37,792 nt of DNA from Nocardia yamanashiensis NBRC 100130 (GTDB lineage Bacteria > Actinomycetota > Actinomycetes > Mycobacteriales > Mycobacteriaceae), in NCBI RefSeq assembly GCF_001613325.1, contig NZ_BDCD01000055.1, forward strand, positions 1-37,792, in the 5' to 3' direction. Both the position numbers and the translations under genes were made by a program. Positions 30,315 through 37,792 of this stretch are shown piece by piece; the first letter of the stretch is position 1, and every line of letters begins with the position of its first letter. The notes below the pieces were generated by a model. That model was not told the origin of the DNA. It was given only the letters and a program-made list of their open reading frames with translations, and searched no databases.

Positions 30315-31685
30315 TCAGCCGGGCAGATCCAGCACCAAACGCGCGCCGCCCAGCGGCGAATCGTCGAAATACGCCCGGCCGCCGTGCAATTGGGCCTGCT
30401 GCGCGACCAGTGCCAAGCCCAGCCCGGAACCGCCCTTGCTGGCCCGGCTGCCGCGGAAGAAGCGCTCGAACACCGCTTCGCGTTCCTCCAGTGGAATGCC
30501 GGTGCCATTGTCGTCGACCACGATCACGATATGCCCGTTGACCGCGCGATAGGCGGTGATCAGCGCTTCGGTGGCGCGGCCGTGCCGGGCGGAATTGGTG
30601 AGCGCGTTGTCGATGGCCAGGCGCAATCCGGTGGGCAGCCCGCGGGTGATCAGCTCCGGCGGGGTGTCCATGTGCACCTTCAGGGTCGGGAAGTGCCGCA
30701 TGGCGTCGTGGGCGGCGGCATCGCAGAGCTCGCTGACATCGGTGATCACATGATCGCGTTCGTCGGTGAGATCGCCGCGCGCCAGCCGCTCCAGCGCGGC
30801 CAGCGTGGCCTCCACCCGGTTCTGGCCGCGCTGCAGATCGGCGAGGATCTCCCGGCGCTGCGCCTCGTCCAGGTCCAGGGTGCTCAGCACTTCCAGATCG
30901 GTGCGCATGGCGGTGAGCGGGGTACGCAGTTCGTGTGCGGACACGGCCGCGAAATCGCGCGCGGTCTCCAGCGCGGCGGCGGTCTCGGCCTGTGCCTTGT
31001 CCACCCGTTCCAGCATGGTGTTGACCGCCTCGGCCAGCTTCTCCGATTCCTTGACGCCCGAACCGTCCACGGCCCGTGCGGGTTCCGCGTCACCGTCCAG
31101 GCCGCGCCGGTCCACCTCGTGGGTGAGATCGACGATGGGCCGCACCGCCCGCCCGCCGAACAGCCAGCCCAGCGCGGCCGACGCGGTCACCGCCAGCAGC
31201 GCAGCCAGCAGCACCCAGCGGCGCTGATCGGAGGTGGCCTGCTCGGTCTTGGTGGTCGGAATGCCCAGGGAGACAGTGATTTCGGAATTGCGATCGGAGG
31301 TATTGGTGGTCAGCACGCGGTAGGTGTCGCTGCCCACCGTCACGGTGCGATTGCCCGGAGTGAGCTGCGGTAATTGCACCGACGTACTGGCGATCACGCC
31401 GTTCTGATTGCGCACGGTCACCGCGAATTCCGCATTGGCGCCGAGCAATTTGATGACCTGTACCGCGAACACCGGCTGCACCAGGATCACCTGTGAGACC
31501 ATGCTCAGCTGCTGATCGGTCTGGGTGAGATTGTTGCGTTCGATGGCGTAGATGGTGACCCAGCTCAGAATGGCCACGATTATGGTCGCGCCCAGCGCCG
31601 CCGCCGCCGCGACTCGGGTGCGCAGCGAATAGGAGTGCCGGCGTTTGACCGGCACTTCCGCGGCGACATCCGGTGCGGCGGTCAT
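30315..31685 (-). CDS. prrB: Sensor histidine kinase PrrB
   Basis: A 456-residue membrane kinase very like mycobacterial PrrB. TM1 lies at about 25-48, an extracytoplasmic sensor at 50-155, and TM2 at 157-178. A HAMP region (RAVRPIVDLTHEVDRR) follows, then the H-box FAAVSAHELRTPLTAMRTDL with phospho-acceptor His251, and the ATPase domain with DNALTNSARHG, DDNGTGIP, FERFFRGSRASKGGSGLGLAL. The ATG at 31685 overlaps the prrA stop by 4 bases, so the genes are translationally coupled. PrrAB is essential in M. tuberculosis, where it affects respiration and nitrogen-related genes (from memory). The signal is not known from the sequence. Confidence 0.92.
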   Translation of the reverse strand: MTAAPDVAAEVPVKRRHSYSLRTRVAAAAALGATIIVAILSWVTIYAIERNNLTQTDQQLSMVSQVILVQPVFAVQVIKLLGANAEFAVTVRNQNGVIASTSVQLPQLTPGNRTVTVGSDTYRVLTTNTSDRNSEITVSLGIPTTKTEQATSDQRRWVLLAALLAVTASAALGWLFGGRAVRPIVDLTHEVDRRGLDGDAEPARAVDGSGVKESEKLAEAVNTMLERVDKAQAETAAALETARDFAAVSAHELRTPLTAMRTDLEVLSTLDLDEAQRREILADLQRGQNRVEATLAALERLARGDLTDERDHVITDVSELCDAAAHDAMRHFPTLKVHMDTPPELITRGLPTGLRLAIDNALTNSARHGRATEALITAYRAVNGHIVIVVDDNGTGIPLEEREAVFERFFRGSRASKGGSGLGLALVAQQAQLHGGRAYFDDSPLGGARLVLDLPG

Positions 31686-32398
31686 TTCGGCGCGCGCAGT
31701 ACGAATCCCACGCCGCGAATGGTGTGCAACAGCCGCGGGGTGTCGTCGATCTCGAGTTTGCGGCGCAGATATCCGACGAACACGTCCACCACATTGGTGT
31801 CGGCGGCGAAATCGTAGCCCCACACCAATTCCAGCAGTCGTTCCCGGCTCAGCACCACCCCGGCACTGCGCGCCAGCGTGGACAGCAACTCGAATTCCCT
31901 TTTGGTGAGCTCGATTTCGCGTCCGTGCAGCAAAGCCCGATAGCCCGCGACATCGACTTCCAAGGGGCCCACCGTGATCGCGCCCGGAATCGTGGAGGCG
32001 GGCACGTCGGAGCGGCGGCGCAACAGCGCCTTGATCCGCGCCACCAGCTCGGCCAGCACGAAGGGCTTGACCAGATAGTCGTCGGCCCCCGATTCCAGTC
32101 CGGCGATGCGATCGTCGACCGAACTGCGCGCCGACAGCACACAGATCGGGACCTCGTTGCCCATCGCCCGCAGCGCGGTCACCACGCCCGCGCCGTCCAG
32201 CACCGGCATATTCATATCGAGCACCACCGCATCCGGCGATTCCTCCGACACACTGCGCAGCGCCGCACCCCCGTCCCGGGCGATCAGCACCCGGAACCCG
32301 GAGAGCCGGAGCCCGCGTTCGACCGATGCGAGCACATCCTCGTCGTCGTCCACGACCAGGACCGTAGGTAGCTCTCCGCGTTCGACCACGGGCTCCAT
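31682..32398 (-). CDS. prrA: Response regulator PrrA
   Basis: A 238-residue OmpR-family regulator. The receiver domain has TVLVVDDDEDVLASVERGLR, the phospho-acceptor Asp61 in VVLDMNMPVLDG, and the DDYLVKPFVLAELVARIKALL loop. The C-terminal winged helix reads ITVGPLEVD, LTKREFELLSTL, LLELVWGYDFAADTNVVDVF and YLRRKLEIDD. It is near-identical in key parts to M. tuberculosis PrrA (Rv0903c). It overlaps prrB by 4 bases and begins 15 bp after the hemophore-related gene, forming an operon. Autoregulation is plausible given the dyad at 32826-32845. Confidence 0.94.
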   Translation of the reverse strand: MEPVVERGELPTVLVVDDDEDVLASVERGLRLSGFRVLIARDGGAALRSVSEESPDAVVLDMNMPVLDGAGVVTALRAMGNEVPICVLSARSSVDDRIAGLESGADDYLVKPFVLAELVARIKALLRRRSDVPASTIPGAITVGPLEVDVAGYRALLHGREIELTKREFELLSTLARSAGVVLSRERLLELVWGYDFAADTNVVDVFVGYLRRKLEIDDTPRLLHTIRGVGFVLRAPK

Positions 32399-32413
32399 TC
32401 TGCCGTCGCTACC

Positions 32414-32800
32414 TCAGTAGTTGTGGCAGGAGTCGGCCACCTGCTGGATGGCGGCGGTGATTCCGCTCGCGTTCGGGTTGTTCTCGGCCTGGCTGGCGGC
32501 GTCCGGGTTGGCGGCGAGGTAGGCATCCAGTTCGGCCTGGCGGGCCTCGGGGGACTGCTCGAACTTGGCCTTCAGTTCGGCCTTGGTGTCCGGGTTCTGA
32601 TCGAGGATGGAGGCCAGGGCGGGGGCCTTGGCGTGCAGCGCGGCATCCACCTGCGACCAGGTGCAGGTCGTATTCAACAGGGGCGCAACCATATCCGCGG
32701 GACTCGCGGAGGCGGTGGCGGGAGCCAGCGCCAGCGCGACGGTGGCGAGCGCACCGGCGCCGAGTGCGGCGGCCGTCCGGCGATTGCGAACGATTCTCAT
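32414..32800 (-). CDS. Hemophore-related exported protein
   Basis: A 128-residue secreted protein of the mycobacterial haem-binding/hemophore-related family (Rv0203-like). The signal peptide spans residues 1-33 (RRTAAALGAGALATVALALA, cleavage near ASA-SPA). The mature part is all-alpha with the conserved Cys-Thr-Trp motif TTCTWSQVDAALHAKAPALA, a helical arm ELKAKFEQSPEARQAELDAYL and a second cysteine in ADSCHNY at the end, likely disulphide-bonded to the first. It may bind haem or another envelope ligand. ATG 32800 is preceded by GAAGAGGT at 6 nt. It is the first gene of a predicted operon with prrA, prrB and the YhgE/Pip-like gene. Confidence 0.83.
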   Translation of the reverse strand: MRIVRNRRTAAALGAGALATVALALAPATASASPADMVAPLLNTTCTWSQVDAALHAKAPALASILDQNPDTKAELKAKFEQSPEARQAELDAYLAANPDAASQAENNPNASGITAAIQQVADSCHNY

Positions 32801-32825
32801 CGTCGACCTCTTCCCATCATCAGGA

Positions 32826-32845
32826 CGCGAATCCCTCGATTCGCG
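32826..32845. promoter_or_regulatory. 20-bp dyad upstream of the hemophore-prrAB operon
   Basis: CGCGAATC (32826-32833), spacer CCTC and GATTCGCG (32838-32845) form an 8-bp perfect inverted repeat, 25 bp before the ATG at 32800. It is placed like an operator and could be a PrrA site. Confidence 0.5.
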
Positions 32846-32917
32846 CCCGCCCGACGCTAATTCACCCGCATGGGAGCGGGATGAGCGCTTTCTGAGAAGC
32901 CTGTGAGGGAACCTTGC

Positions 32918-32932
32918 CGGGGCTTCGCCCCG
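32918..32932. terminator. Small GC hairpin before the prpE terminator
   Basis: CGGGGC, loop TTC and GCCCCG form a short perfect stem 14 bp from the larger prpE hairpin. It resembles other G-rich hairpins in the window (10170, 28627) and may belong to a repeated class. Confidence 0.35.
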
Positions 32933-32940
32933 AACCCCGA

Positions 32941-32973
32941 AAAAGGGGTGTGGGGCCTGGCCCCCACACCCCC
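32941..32973 (-). terminator. Intrinsic terminator of prpE
   Basis: GGGGTGTGGGG (32946-32956) and CCCCACACCCC (32963-32973) form an 11-bp stem. On the minus strand it is followed directly by TTTTT (32945-32941). It lies 8 bp after the prpE stop. Confidence 0.85.
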
Positions 32974-32981
32974 CTCGTCTG

Positions 32982-35099
32982 TCAGGACGAAGCCGTCGGC
33001 TCCTCACCGCCGGGCGCGTTGGGGTCGATGCGGCGGATGGGCATGGTCAGCGCCGCCGCGGCCTCGGCGGCAGCGATCCGTTCCTTGTCCTCCATGAGCG
33101 TCACCGCGTCCCGGATCTGCTTCTCCAGGGTCGGCAGCATGGCCGCGTCCTCGATGGTCGGCGGCACCTCCCACGGATCCCCGGCGGCGATCTGGCGCAT
33201 GGTGCGGCGCAGGATCTTTCCGGACCGGGTCTTGGGCAGCGCGCTCACCGCGACCACGTCGTACAGCGTGGCGATGGCCCCCACCCGCTCGCGCACGCGG
33301 TCGATGACCTCGCGGCGCAGCTGCTCGGGATCGAGATCGACACCGGCCTTGAGCACCACGTATCCGATCGGCCGCTGGCCCTTGAGCTCGTCCGGGATGC
33401 CCACCACCGCGGTCTCCGCGACCGCCGGATGCCCGGCGATGGCGGCCTCGATCCCGCCGGCCGAGAGCCGGTGGCCCGCCATATTGATCACGTCGTCGCT
33501 GCGCCCGAGGACATAGAGGTAGCCGTCTTCGTCGAAGAATCCGGAGTCGCCGGTCAGATAGTGGCCGGGATAGGCGGACAGATAGGAGCGATCGAAGCGC
33601 GCGTCGTCCCGCCACAGCGTGGTCAGCGTCCCGGGCGGCAGCGGCAGGCCGATGACGATATTGCCCTCGGTGTGCGGCGGCACCGCATTGCCCTCGGAGT
33701 CCAGCACCCGCAGCCGGTAGCCGGGCACCGGCACCGAGGCCGACCCCACCTTGATCGGCAGTTGTTGCAGGCCGAGCGGATTCGCGCAGATGGGCCAGCC
33801 GGTCTCGGTCTGCCACCAGTGATCGACCACCGGGCAGTCCGGCCGCGCGGCGAGCAGGGTGCCGACCGCCCAGTCGTAGGTGGCCGGATCCAGGCGCTCG
33901 CCCGCGCAGAACAGCGCCCGCAGCGAGGACAGGTCGTGCCGGTGCGCCGCTTCGGCATTCGGATCGGCGCGGCGGATGGCCCGCAGCGCGGTCGGTGCGG
34001 TGAACATCACGTGCACCTTGTACTCGTCCACCAGCCGCCAGAACGTGCCCGCGTCGGGGGTGCCGATCGGCTTGCCTTCGTAAAGGACGGTTGTCGCGCC
34101 CACCAGCAGCGGCGCGTAGACGATGTACGAATGTCCCACGACCCAGCCGATATCCGAGGTCGTGCACATGACCTGGCCCGGACCGACGTCGTAGATATTG
34201 CGCATGGACCAGGCCAGCGAGACCGCGTGCCCGCCGTTGTCGCGCACCACGCCCTTGGGTTTCCCGGTGGTGCCGGAGGTGTAGAGGATGTAGAGCGGAT
34301 CGGTCGCGGCGAGGGATACCGGATCGGCGGGCTCGGCCCCGGCCATCGCCTCGTCCCAGTCCAGCCAGTGCGCCGCCACGGTTTCCGTTGACGCGGGCAA
34401 GAATTCGGTGGCCGCTTGTTCGGCAGCAAAACGAATGGTCGGAAAACCATCCCGCTGCTTCACCAAAACATTACGGACAGCGGTGGTTTCGGCGATATCC
34501 AGCGCTTGTAAAACGATCGGTGGATATTCGATGCGGCGGCCGGGTTCCAGGCCGCCGGAGGCTGTGATTATCAGCACAGGCTCGGCATCGTCTATGCGAG
34601 CGGCCAATTCGTGCGCGGCGAACCCGCCGAAAACCACCGAGTGCACAGCCCCGATGCGAGCGCACGCCAGCATTGCGATGACCGCTTCGGGAATCATCGG
34701 CATATAGATGACGACGCGATCACCGGTCCGAACGCCAAGGCGCAGCATGGATCCGGCAAATCGGGCAACTTCGTCCAGCAACTCGGCATATGTGTAAACA
34801 CGCCTGGCGCCGGTCATAGCCGAGTCGTATATTAGGGCGGGCTGATTGGCGCGACCCCCCTCCTGACCGCTGTTCTCACCGTCCGGGGCTGTGATCTCGC
34901 GCACATGCCGATCCAGCGCGTTGTAGGAGGTGTTGAGGCGAGCGTCCGGAAACCAACGGGCAGTCGGCTTGGCCTGATTGTCGACAATCTGGGTGGGAGG
35001 TACGTCCCAGCTGATGGTTTCGGCCGCGGCGAGCCAGAACTCGGAGGGATCGACCAGGCTCAGCTGATACGCCGGTCGGTACTCCTGCTTCGCGTTCAA
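32982..35099 (-). CDS. prpE: Propionyl/acetyl-CoA synthetase, PrpE type
   Basis: A 705-residue ANL-superfamily acyl-CoA synthetase that activates propionate (or acetate) with ATP and CoA. Landmarks are RWFPDARLNTSYNALDRHV and YTYAELLDEVARFAG in the N-terminal domain, the P-loop YILYTSGTTGKPKGVV, WVVGHSYIVYAPLL, VVDHWWQTETGWPICANP, YLTGDSGFFDEDGYLYVLGRSDDVIN and the C-terminal lysine region LPKTRSGKILRRTM. The pattern WWQTETG and its length fit PrpE better than Acs, but substrate preference is not certain. No ATG or GTG precedes the conserved N-terminus. TTG 35099 gives NAKQEYRPAYQL, a normal start; TTG 35252 is the only alternative. A 22-bp-spaced direct repeat lies just upstream. Confidence 0.87.
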   Translation of the reverse strand: MNAKQEYRPAYQLSLVDPSEFWLAAAETISWDVPPTQIVDNQAKPTARWFPDARLNTSYNALDRHVREITAPDGENSGQEGGRANQPALIYDSAMTGARRVYTYAELLDEVARFAGSMLRLGVRTGDRVVIYMPMIPEAVIAMLACARIGAVHSVVFGGFAAHELAARIDDAEPVLIITASGGLEPGRRIEYPPIVLQALDIAETTAVRNVLVKQRDGFPTIRFAAEQAATEFLPASTETVAAHWLDWDEAMAGAEPADPVSLAATDPLYILYTSGTTGKPKGVVRDNGGHAVSLAWSMRNIYDVGPGQVMCTTSDIGWVVGHSYIVYAPLLVGATTVLYEGKPIGTPDAGTFWRLVDEYKVHVMFTAPTALRAIRRADPNAEAAHRHDLSSLRALFCAGERLDPATYDWAVGTLLAARPDCPVVDHWWQTETGWPICANPLGLQQLPIKVGSASVPVPGYRLRVLDSEGNAVPPHTEGNIVIGLPLPPGTLTTLWRDDARFDRSYLSAYPGHYLTGDSGFFDEDGYLYVLGRSDDVINMAGHRLSAGGIEAAIAGHPAVAETAVVGIPDELKGQRPIGYVVLKAGVDLDPEQLRREVIDRVRERVGAIATLYDVVAVSALPKTRSGKILRRTMRQIAAGDPWEVPPTIEDAAMLPTLEKQIRDAVTLMEDKERIAAAEAAAALTMPIRRIDPNAPGGEEPTASS

Positions 35100-35123
35100 C
35101 CCCGTTGCTCCCTGCTCCGCCTG

Positions 35124-35161
35124 GTGTCCCTTACGAGCGGCCCATGTGTCCCTTACGAGCG
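35124..35161. repeat. 16-bp direct repeat upstream of prpE
   Basis: GTGTCCCTTACGAGCG occurs at 35124-35139 and again at 35146-35161, perfect, 22 bp start to start (two helical turns). It lies 25-62 bp before the TTG start of prpE, a promoter position, and probably represents a paired regulator site. Confidence 0.7.
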
Positions 35162-35241
35162 CTGATGATGCCCGCCTCGATAGATCAGCCTGATTGTGGC
35201 AGACTTCACGCGACGTCCGGGCGGACGCCGCGACCTTTGAT

Positions 35242-35253
35242 TTTGCCTGCAAA
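35242..35253. promoter_or_regulatory. TTTGC/GCAAA dyad upstream of prpE
   Basis: TTTGCCTGCAAA is an inverted repeat with a 2-bp spacer in the prpE-NIT kinase divergent region. It loosely recalls the TTTGCAAA core bound by RamB/PrpR-type regulators of acetate and propionate genes (from memory), but the spacer differs. Confidence 0.25.
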
Positions 35254-35420
35254 CGGCAGGTCAGAGACCGGTGGTTGCCAAGAGGTCACACAAGAAGTTA
35301 TTGATCCGTTAGAATCGCATGTCACATATTTCGGCCGTCATGGACGCAATTTCTCGGCCAGCCGCCGTTCTCGGTCAGCACCGTCTGACGAGCCAAGCGT
35401 GCGATCGCGGAGGCTCGCTG

Positions 35421-35453
35421 ATGGCGCGTGGCTGGGGCCAGTTTGGAAAGTGA
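35421..35453 (+). CDS. Possible 10-residue leader peptide before the NIT kinase
   Basis: ATG 35421 opens a 10-codon frame reading MARGWGQFGK with stop TGA at 35451. GGAGG at 35409-35413 lies 7 nt upstream, a better ribosome site than the kinase itself has. The stop is 7 nt before the kinase ATG at 35461, so reinitiation or coupling is possible. Chance cannot be excluded for so short a frame. Confidence 0.35.
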   Translation: MARGWGQFGK

Positions 35454-35460
35454 GTGGGAG

Positions 35461-37792
35461 ATGCGTGACGCCGCAAGGTCCGGCAGCAATAAGCGCTGGG
35501 CGCTGAGCAACTGGGACCTGCGATGGAAGGTTACGGCGGTGCTCGCCGTGCCTTTGTTGGTCGCGGTTGTGCTCGGAGCGTCGAGGATCTCGGCCGAGTT
35601 CGCCGAGTCGAGCCGTCTGTCGACGGCTGTCGATCACGTCGGGGTGATCCCGGCGATCACCGGTTTGAGTGCGCAGGCGGCCCAGGTCGCCTCCGGTCAG
35701 ATGGTCATGCTGGGCCCGAACCAGTCGCTGACCTCCGACCCGGAACTCGTGCAGTTGGATACCGCCATCCAGTTCGCCGAGAAGGCCGCCTCCCGATTGA
35801 GCGATATCCCGAGCGCGCGCTCCGCGCTCGACGACATGATCGTGGGCGCCAAGCAGGTCAAGGCCAATGGCCTGGCGCCGTCCAAGTCCATCCCGGACAC
35901 CGTGGCCCAGGTCGAGCGGATCCGTGGCAACAGCGTCCGCACGGTGGAATCCATCGTGTCGACCGTGTCCGACAAGAATGTGGACCAGGCCAAGCTGCGC
36001 CTGGTCGACTCGCTGAACTCCCGCTGGATGCTGTTCAACGAAGTCGCCGGCATGGCCGAGGCGCTACGCAGCACCAACCCGAAGGACGGCGTTCGCGACA
36101 TCCAGATCGGCGTCAATACCGAGCGGCAGATGCTCGCGGTGCTCGCGCACCGCTTCGCCGACGGCGACCCGATCATCGCGGAACTGCAGCGCCAGGCCGA
36201 CACTCGCGTGCAGCTGGTGAACAGCCCGACCGCCATGGCGGGGCAGCTGCCGGTCACCGAACTGAAGGACTCGCTGGTCGCCTCGATCAACGGGTATCAG
36301 ACCATCGCGACCAATGCGACCAAGGACATCGTGTCCCGAGTCGACACCATCGCCTCGACCGCGCGTAGCGACGCGATTCGCTACACCATCATCGTGGTCG
36401 CCACCATCCTCGGCGCCATGGCGCTGGCCGTGCTGATCGCGCGCGCCATGATCGTGCCGCTGCGCCGCCTGCGCCTCGCCGCGCTGCGCGTCGCCGAATA
36501 CGACCTCGCGCAGGAGGTCACCCAGCTCCGTGACGGCGCCGATCCCGAAGAGGTGCCGCTGGAACCGATGCCGGTGCACACCGACGAGGAAATCGGCCAG
36601 CTGGCCCGCGCCGTCGACGACATTCACGGCCAGGCGCTGCGCCTGGCCGCCGACCAGGCCGCCATGCGTACCCAGGTCAACGACATGTTCGAGACCCTGG
36701 CCCGTCGCTCCAAGTCGCTCGTCGATCATCAGCTCTCGCTCATCGAGGCGATGGAGTACGACGAGAAGGACCCGCGCCTGCTCGAAAACCTCTTCCGCCT
36801 GGACCATCTCGCCGCGCGTATGCGCCGTAACGGTGACAACCTGCTGATTCTCGCGGGCACCAAGCAGCGCCGGACCAAGTCCGCGCCGGTCGAGATCGCC
36901 GACGTGCTGCGCGCCGCCATCTCCGAGGTGGAGGACTACGAACGCGTCAAACTGGGCGCCACCCCGCGTGGTTCGCTGGTCGAGCCCGCCGCCTCCGACC
37001 TCGCGCACCTGTTCGCCGAGCTCCTGGACAACGCGCTGCGGGCCTCTCCGCCGGAGACCGACGTGAAGTTCACCTTCGCGCAGGCGCACGACCAGGGTCT
37101 GCTCATCGAGGTCGCGGACCGCGGCATCGGTATGCCCCCGGCCGAAATGGCCGAGATCAACCGGCGTTTGGAAGCCGTGGCCGAGGTCGGTCCGGACACC
37201 GCCCGCCACATGGGTCTGTTCGTGGTCGGCCGGCTCGCGGAACGGCACGGTCTGACCGTGCGCCTGCGGCCGACCTTCGACACCGCGCGCGATCCCGGCG
37301 TGACCGTGACCGTGCACGTGCCCAAGCCGCTCATCGTCTCCGGCGGTGGCCCCATCTCGGTGCCGCCGCAGGGCAATCCGCAGCCGGCTCCGGCGCCCGC
37401 CGCCCAGGGCGCGGGCAACCAGGCCGGTGCGCCGTCCTCCATGCAGATGCGGGCGGTCACCCGCACCGCCACCGGCAATGTGATGGTCACCGTGGATCCC
37501 GGTGTGAGCGGGCCGATTCCGGCGGGCGGCAAGCCCGCGGTCTCGCCCGCCCCCGGCGCCCCGGCGCCCGCCGCTCCGGCTCCGGCCGTCGCCTCCGCGG
37601 CCACCGGCCTCCCGCAGCGGGCTCCCGGCACCTCGGTGCCCGGCGGTCTGCCGCAGCGCCAGCCCGGTGTGAACGGCCCGACCGTCAAGCACACCGTCGC
37701 CGCCCCGGCCGCTCCCGGTGGGGCGAGACCCGGGCTACCCCAGCGGGATCCGGGTGCACACGGCCCGGCCGCCCCGCAGTCGCAGCCGGGTG
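35461..37792 (+). CDS. Nitrate/nitrite-sensing-type histidine kinase, C-terminus beyond window
   Basis: The first 777 residues of a membrane kinase. TM1 is near residues 24-44. The NIT-like sensor (about 50-300) has repeated helical stretches such as TAIQFAEKAASRLSDIP and VNTERQMLAVLAHRFADG. TM2 (about 307-326) leads to HAMP (PLRRLRLAALRVAEYDL), then an atypical dimerisation region ARRSKSLVDHQLSLIEAM and LFRLDHLAARMRRNGDNLL, and the ATPase domain with ELLDNALRAS, VADRGIGMP and HMGLFVVGRLAERHGL. After about residue 625 comes a Pro/Ala/Gly tail with GLPQR repeats. Such kinases (Rv3365c-like) usually precede roadblock, DUF742 and GTPase genes. GGGAG directly abuts ATG 35461, so initiation may depend on the leader frame; GTG 35428 is an in-frame alternative. 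Confidence 0.87.
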   Translation, partial: MRDAARSGSNKRWALSNWDLRWKVTAVLAVPLLVAVVLGASRISAEFAESSRLSTAVDHVGVIPAITGLSAQAAQVASGQMVMLGPNQSLTSDPELVQLDTAIQFAEKAASRLSDIPSARSALDDMIVGAKQVKANGLAPSKSIPDTVAQVERIRGNSVRTVESIVSTVSDKNVDQAKLRLVDSLNSRWMLFNEVAGMAEALRSTNPKDGVRDIQIGVNTERQMLAVLAHRFADGDPIIAELQRQADTRVQLVNSPTAMAGQLPVTELKDSLVASINGYQTIATNATKDIVSRVDTIASTARSDAIRYTIIVVATILGAMALAVLIARAMIVPLRRLRLAALRVAEYDLAQEVTQLRDGADPEEVPLEPMPVHTDEEIGQLARAVDDIHGQALRLAADQAAMRTQVNDMFETLARRSKSLVDHQLSLIEAMEYDEKDPRLLENLFRLDHLAARMRRNGDNLLILAGTKQRRTKSAPVEIADVLRAAISEVEDYERVKLGATPRGSLVEPAASDLAHLFAELLDNALRASPPETDVKFTFAQAHDQGLLIEVADRGIGMPPAEMAEINRRLEAVAEVGPDTARHMGLFVVGRLAERHGLTVRLRPTFDTARDPGVTVTVHVPKPLIVSGGGPISVPPQGNPQPAPAPAAQGAGNQAGAPSSMQMRAVTRTATGNVMVTVDPGVSGPIPAGGKPAVSPAPGAPAPAAPAPAVASAATGLPQRAPGTSVPGGLPQRQPGVNGPTVKHTVAAPAAPGGARPGLPQRDPGAHGPAAPQSQPG
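37600..37792 (+). repeat. GLPQR repeats in the kinase tail
   Basis: At least three GLPQR-x-PG units are encoded near 37605, 37645 and 37729, separated by Ala/Pro/Gly-rich spacers. They continue to the end of the window. Confidence 0.6.

Noticed and set aside
30384..31373. 329-codon open frame on the plus strand
   Set aside because: It is antisense to prrB and shows only the Gly/Gln/His/Arg bias of shadow frames.
1..37792. Mobile elements, CRISPR arrays, tRNA or rRNA genes
   Set aside because: No transposase, integrase, spaced direct-repeat array, cloverleaf or rRNA-like stretch was found on either strand by reading.

Overview
The window comes from a GC-rich actinobacterium, most likely Nocardia or a close relative in the Mycobacteriales. 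Three things point there: GTG and even TTG starts with strong GC bias at third positions, lineage-typical families (DUF3027, DUF2530, DUF2537, SepH, hemophore-related protein, PrrA/PrrB), and a gene set that matches, from memory, the M. tuberculosis Rv0876c to Rv0903c neighbourhood with insertions and inversions. It looks like ordinary chromosome. I see no tRNA, rRNA, CRISPR array, IS element, integrase or phage gene.

Layout. 1-6308: MFS transporter (cut by the window edge), glutamine cyclotransferase, a DUF3027 protein with a repeat-rich tail, and a 1065-residue sacsin/Hsp90-type GHKL ATPase. 6448-9268: a TetR regulator divergent from a Tat-exported ceramidase, with a perfect 16-bp palindrome between them. 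9282-12273: DUF2530, MarR, YccF and a large lipoprotein. 12343-18753: Eis-like acetyltransferase, citrate synthase gltA, MFS exporter, pdxH and the second citrate synthase citA. 18845-21697: RDD membrane protein with a GYGAPQP-type tail, a DUF1272 zinc protein, a polysaccharide-deacetylase-like lipoprotein and an unrecognised two-repeat protein. 21830-28606: serC, sepH, a DUF6928-like protein, DUF2537, TrmH methyltransferase, family 2 glycosyltransferase, FKBP isomerase and a second RDD protein. 28660-32800: a small pilin-like membrane protein, a YhgE/Pip-like protein lacking its membrane domain, the PrrB/PrrA two-component system and a hemophore-related protein. 32982-37792: a PrpE-type acyl-CoA synthetase divergent from a nitrate/nitrite-sensing-type histidine kinase that runs off the window end.

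How it works together. Central carbon metabolism is represented by gltA, citA and prpE, which share oxaloacetate, acetyl-CoA and propionyl-CoA chemistry. PLP-dependent serine synthesis is represented by pdxH and serC. Envelope biology is represented by ceramidase, deacetylase-like lipoprotein, RDD proteins and the YhgE/Pip-like protein, and regulation by TetR, MarR, PrrAB and the NIT kinase. Seven or eight genes have a TANNNT box 6-8 nt before the start codon and no Shine-Dalgarno sequence, the signature of leaderless transcripts. Convergent genes are separated by strong hairpins.

The most interesting leads are the TetR operator candidate, the DUF3027-GHKL ATPase pair, the hemophore-prrAB-YhgE/Pip operon with a promoter dyad, the three stacked palindromes before gltA, the 22-bp-spaced direct repeat before prpE, the leader ORF before the NIT kinase, and the isolated pilin-like protein. 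All family calls were made by eye, without database searches.
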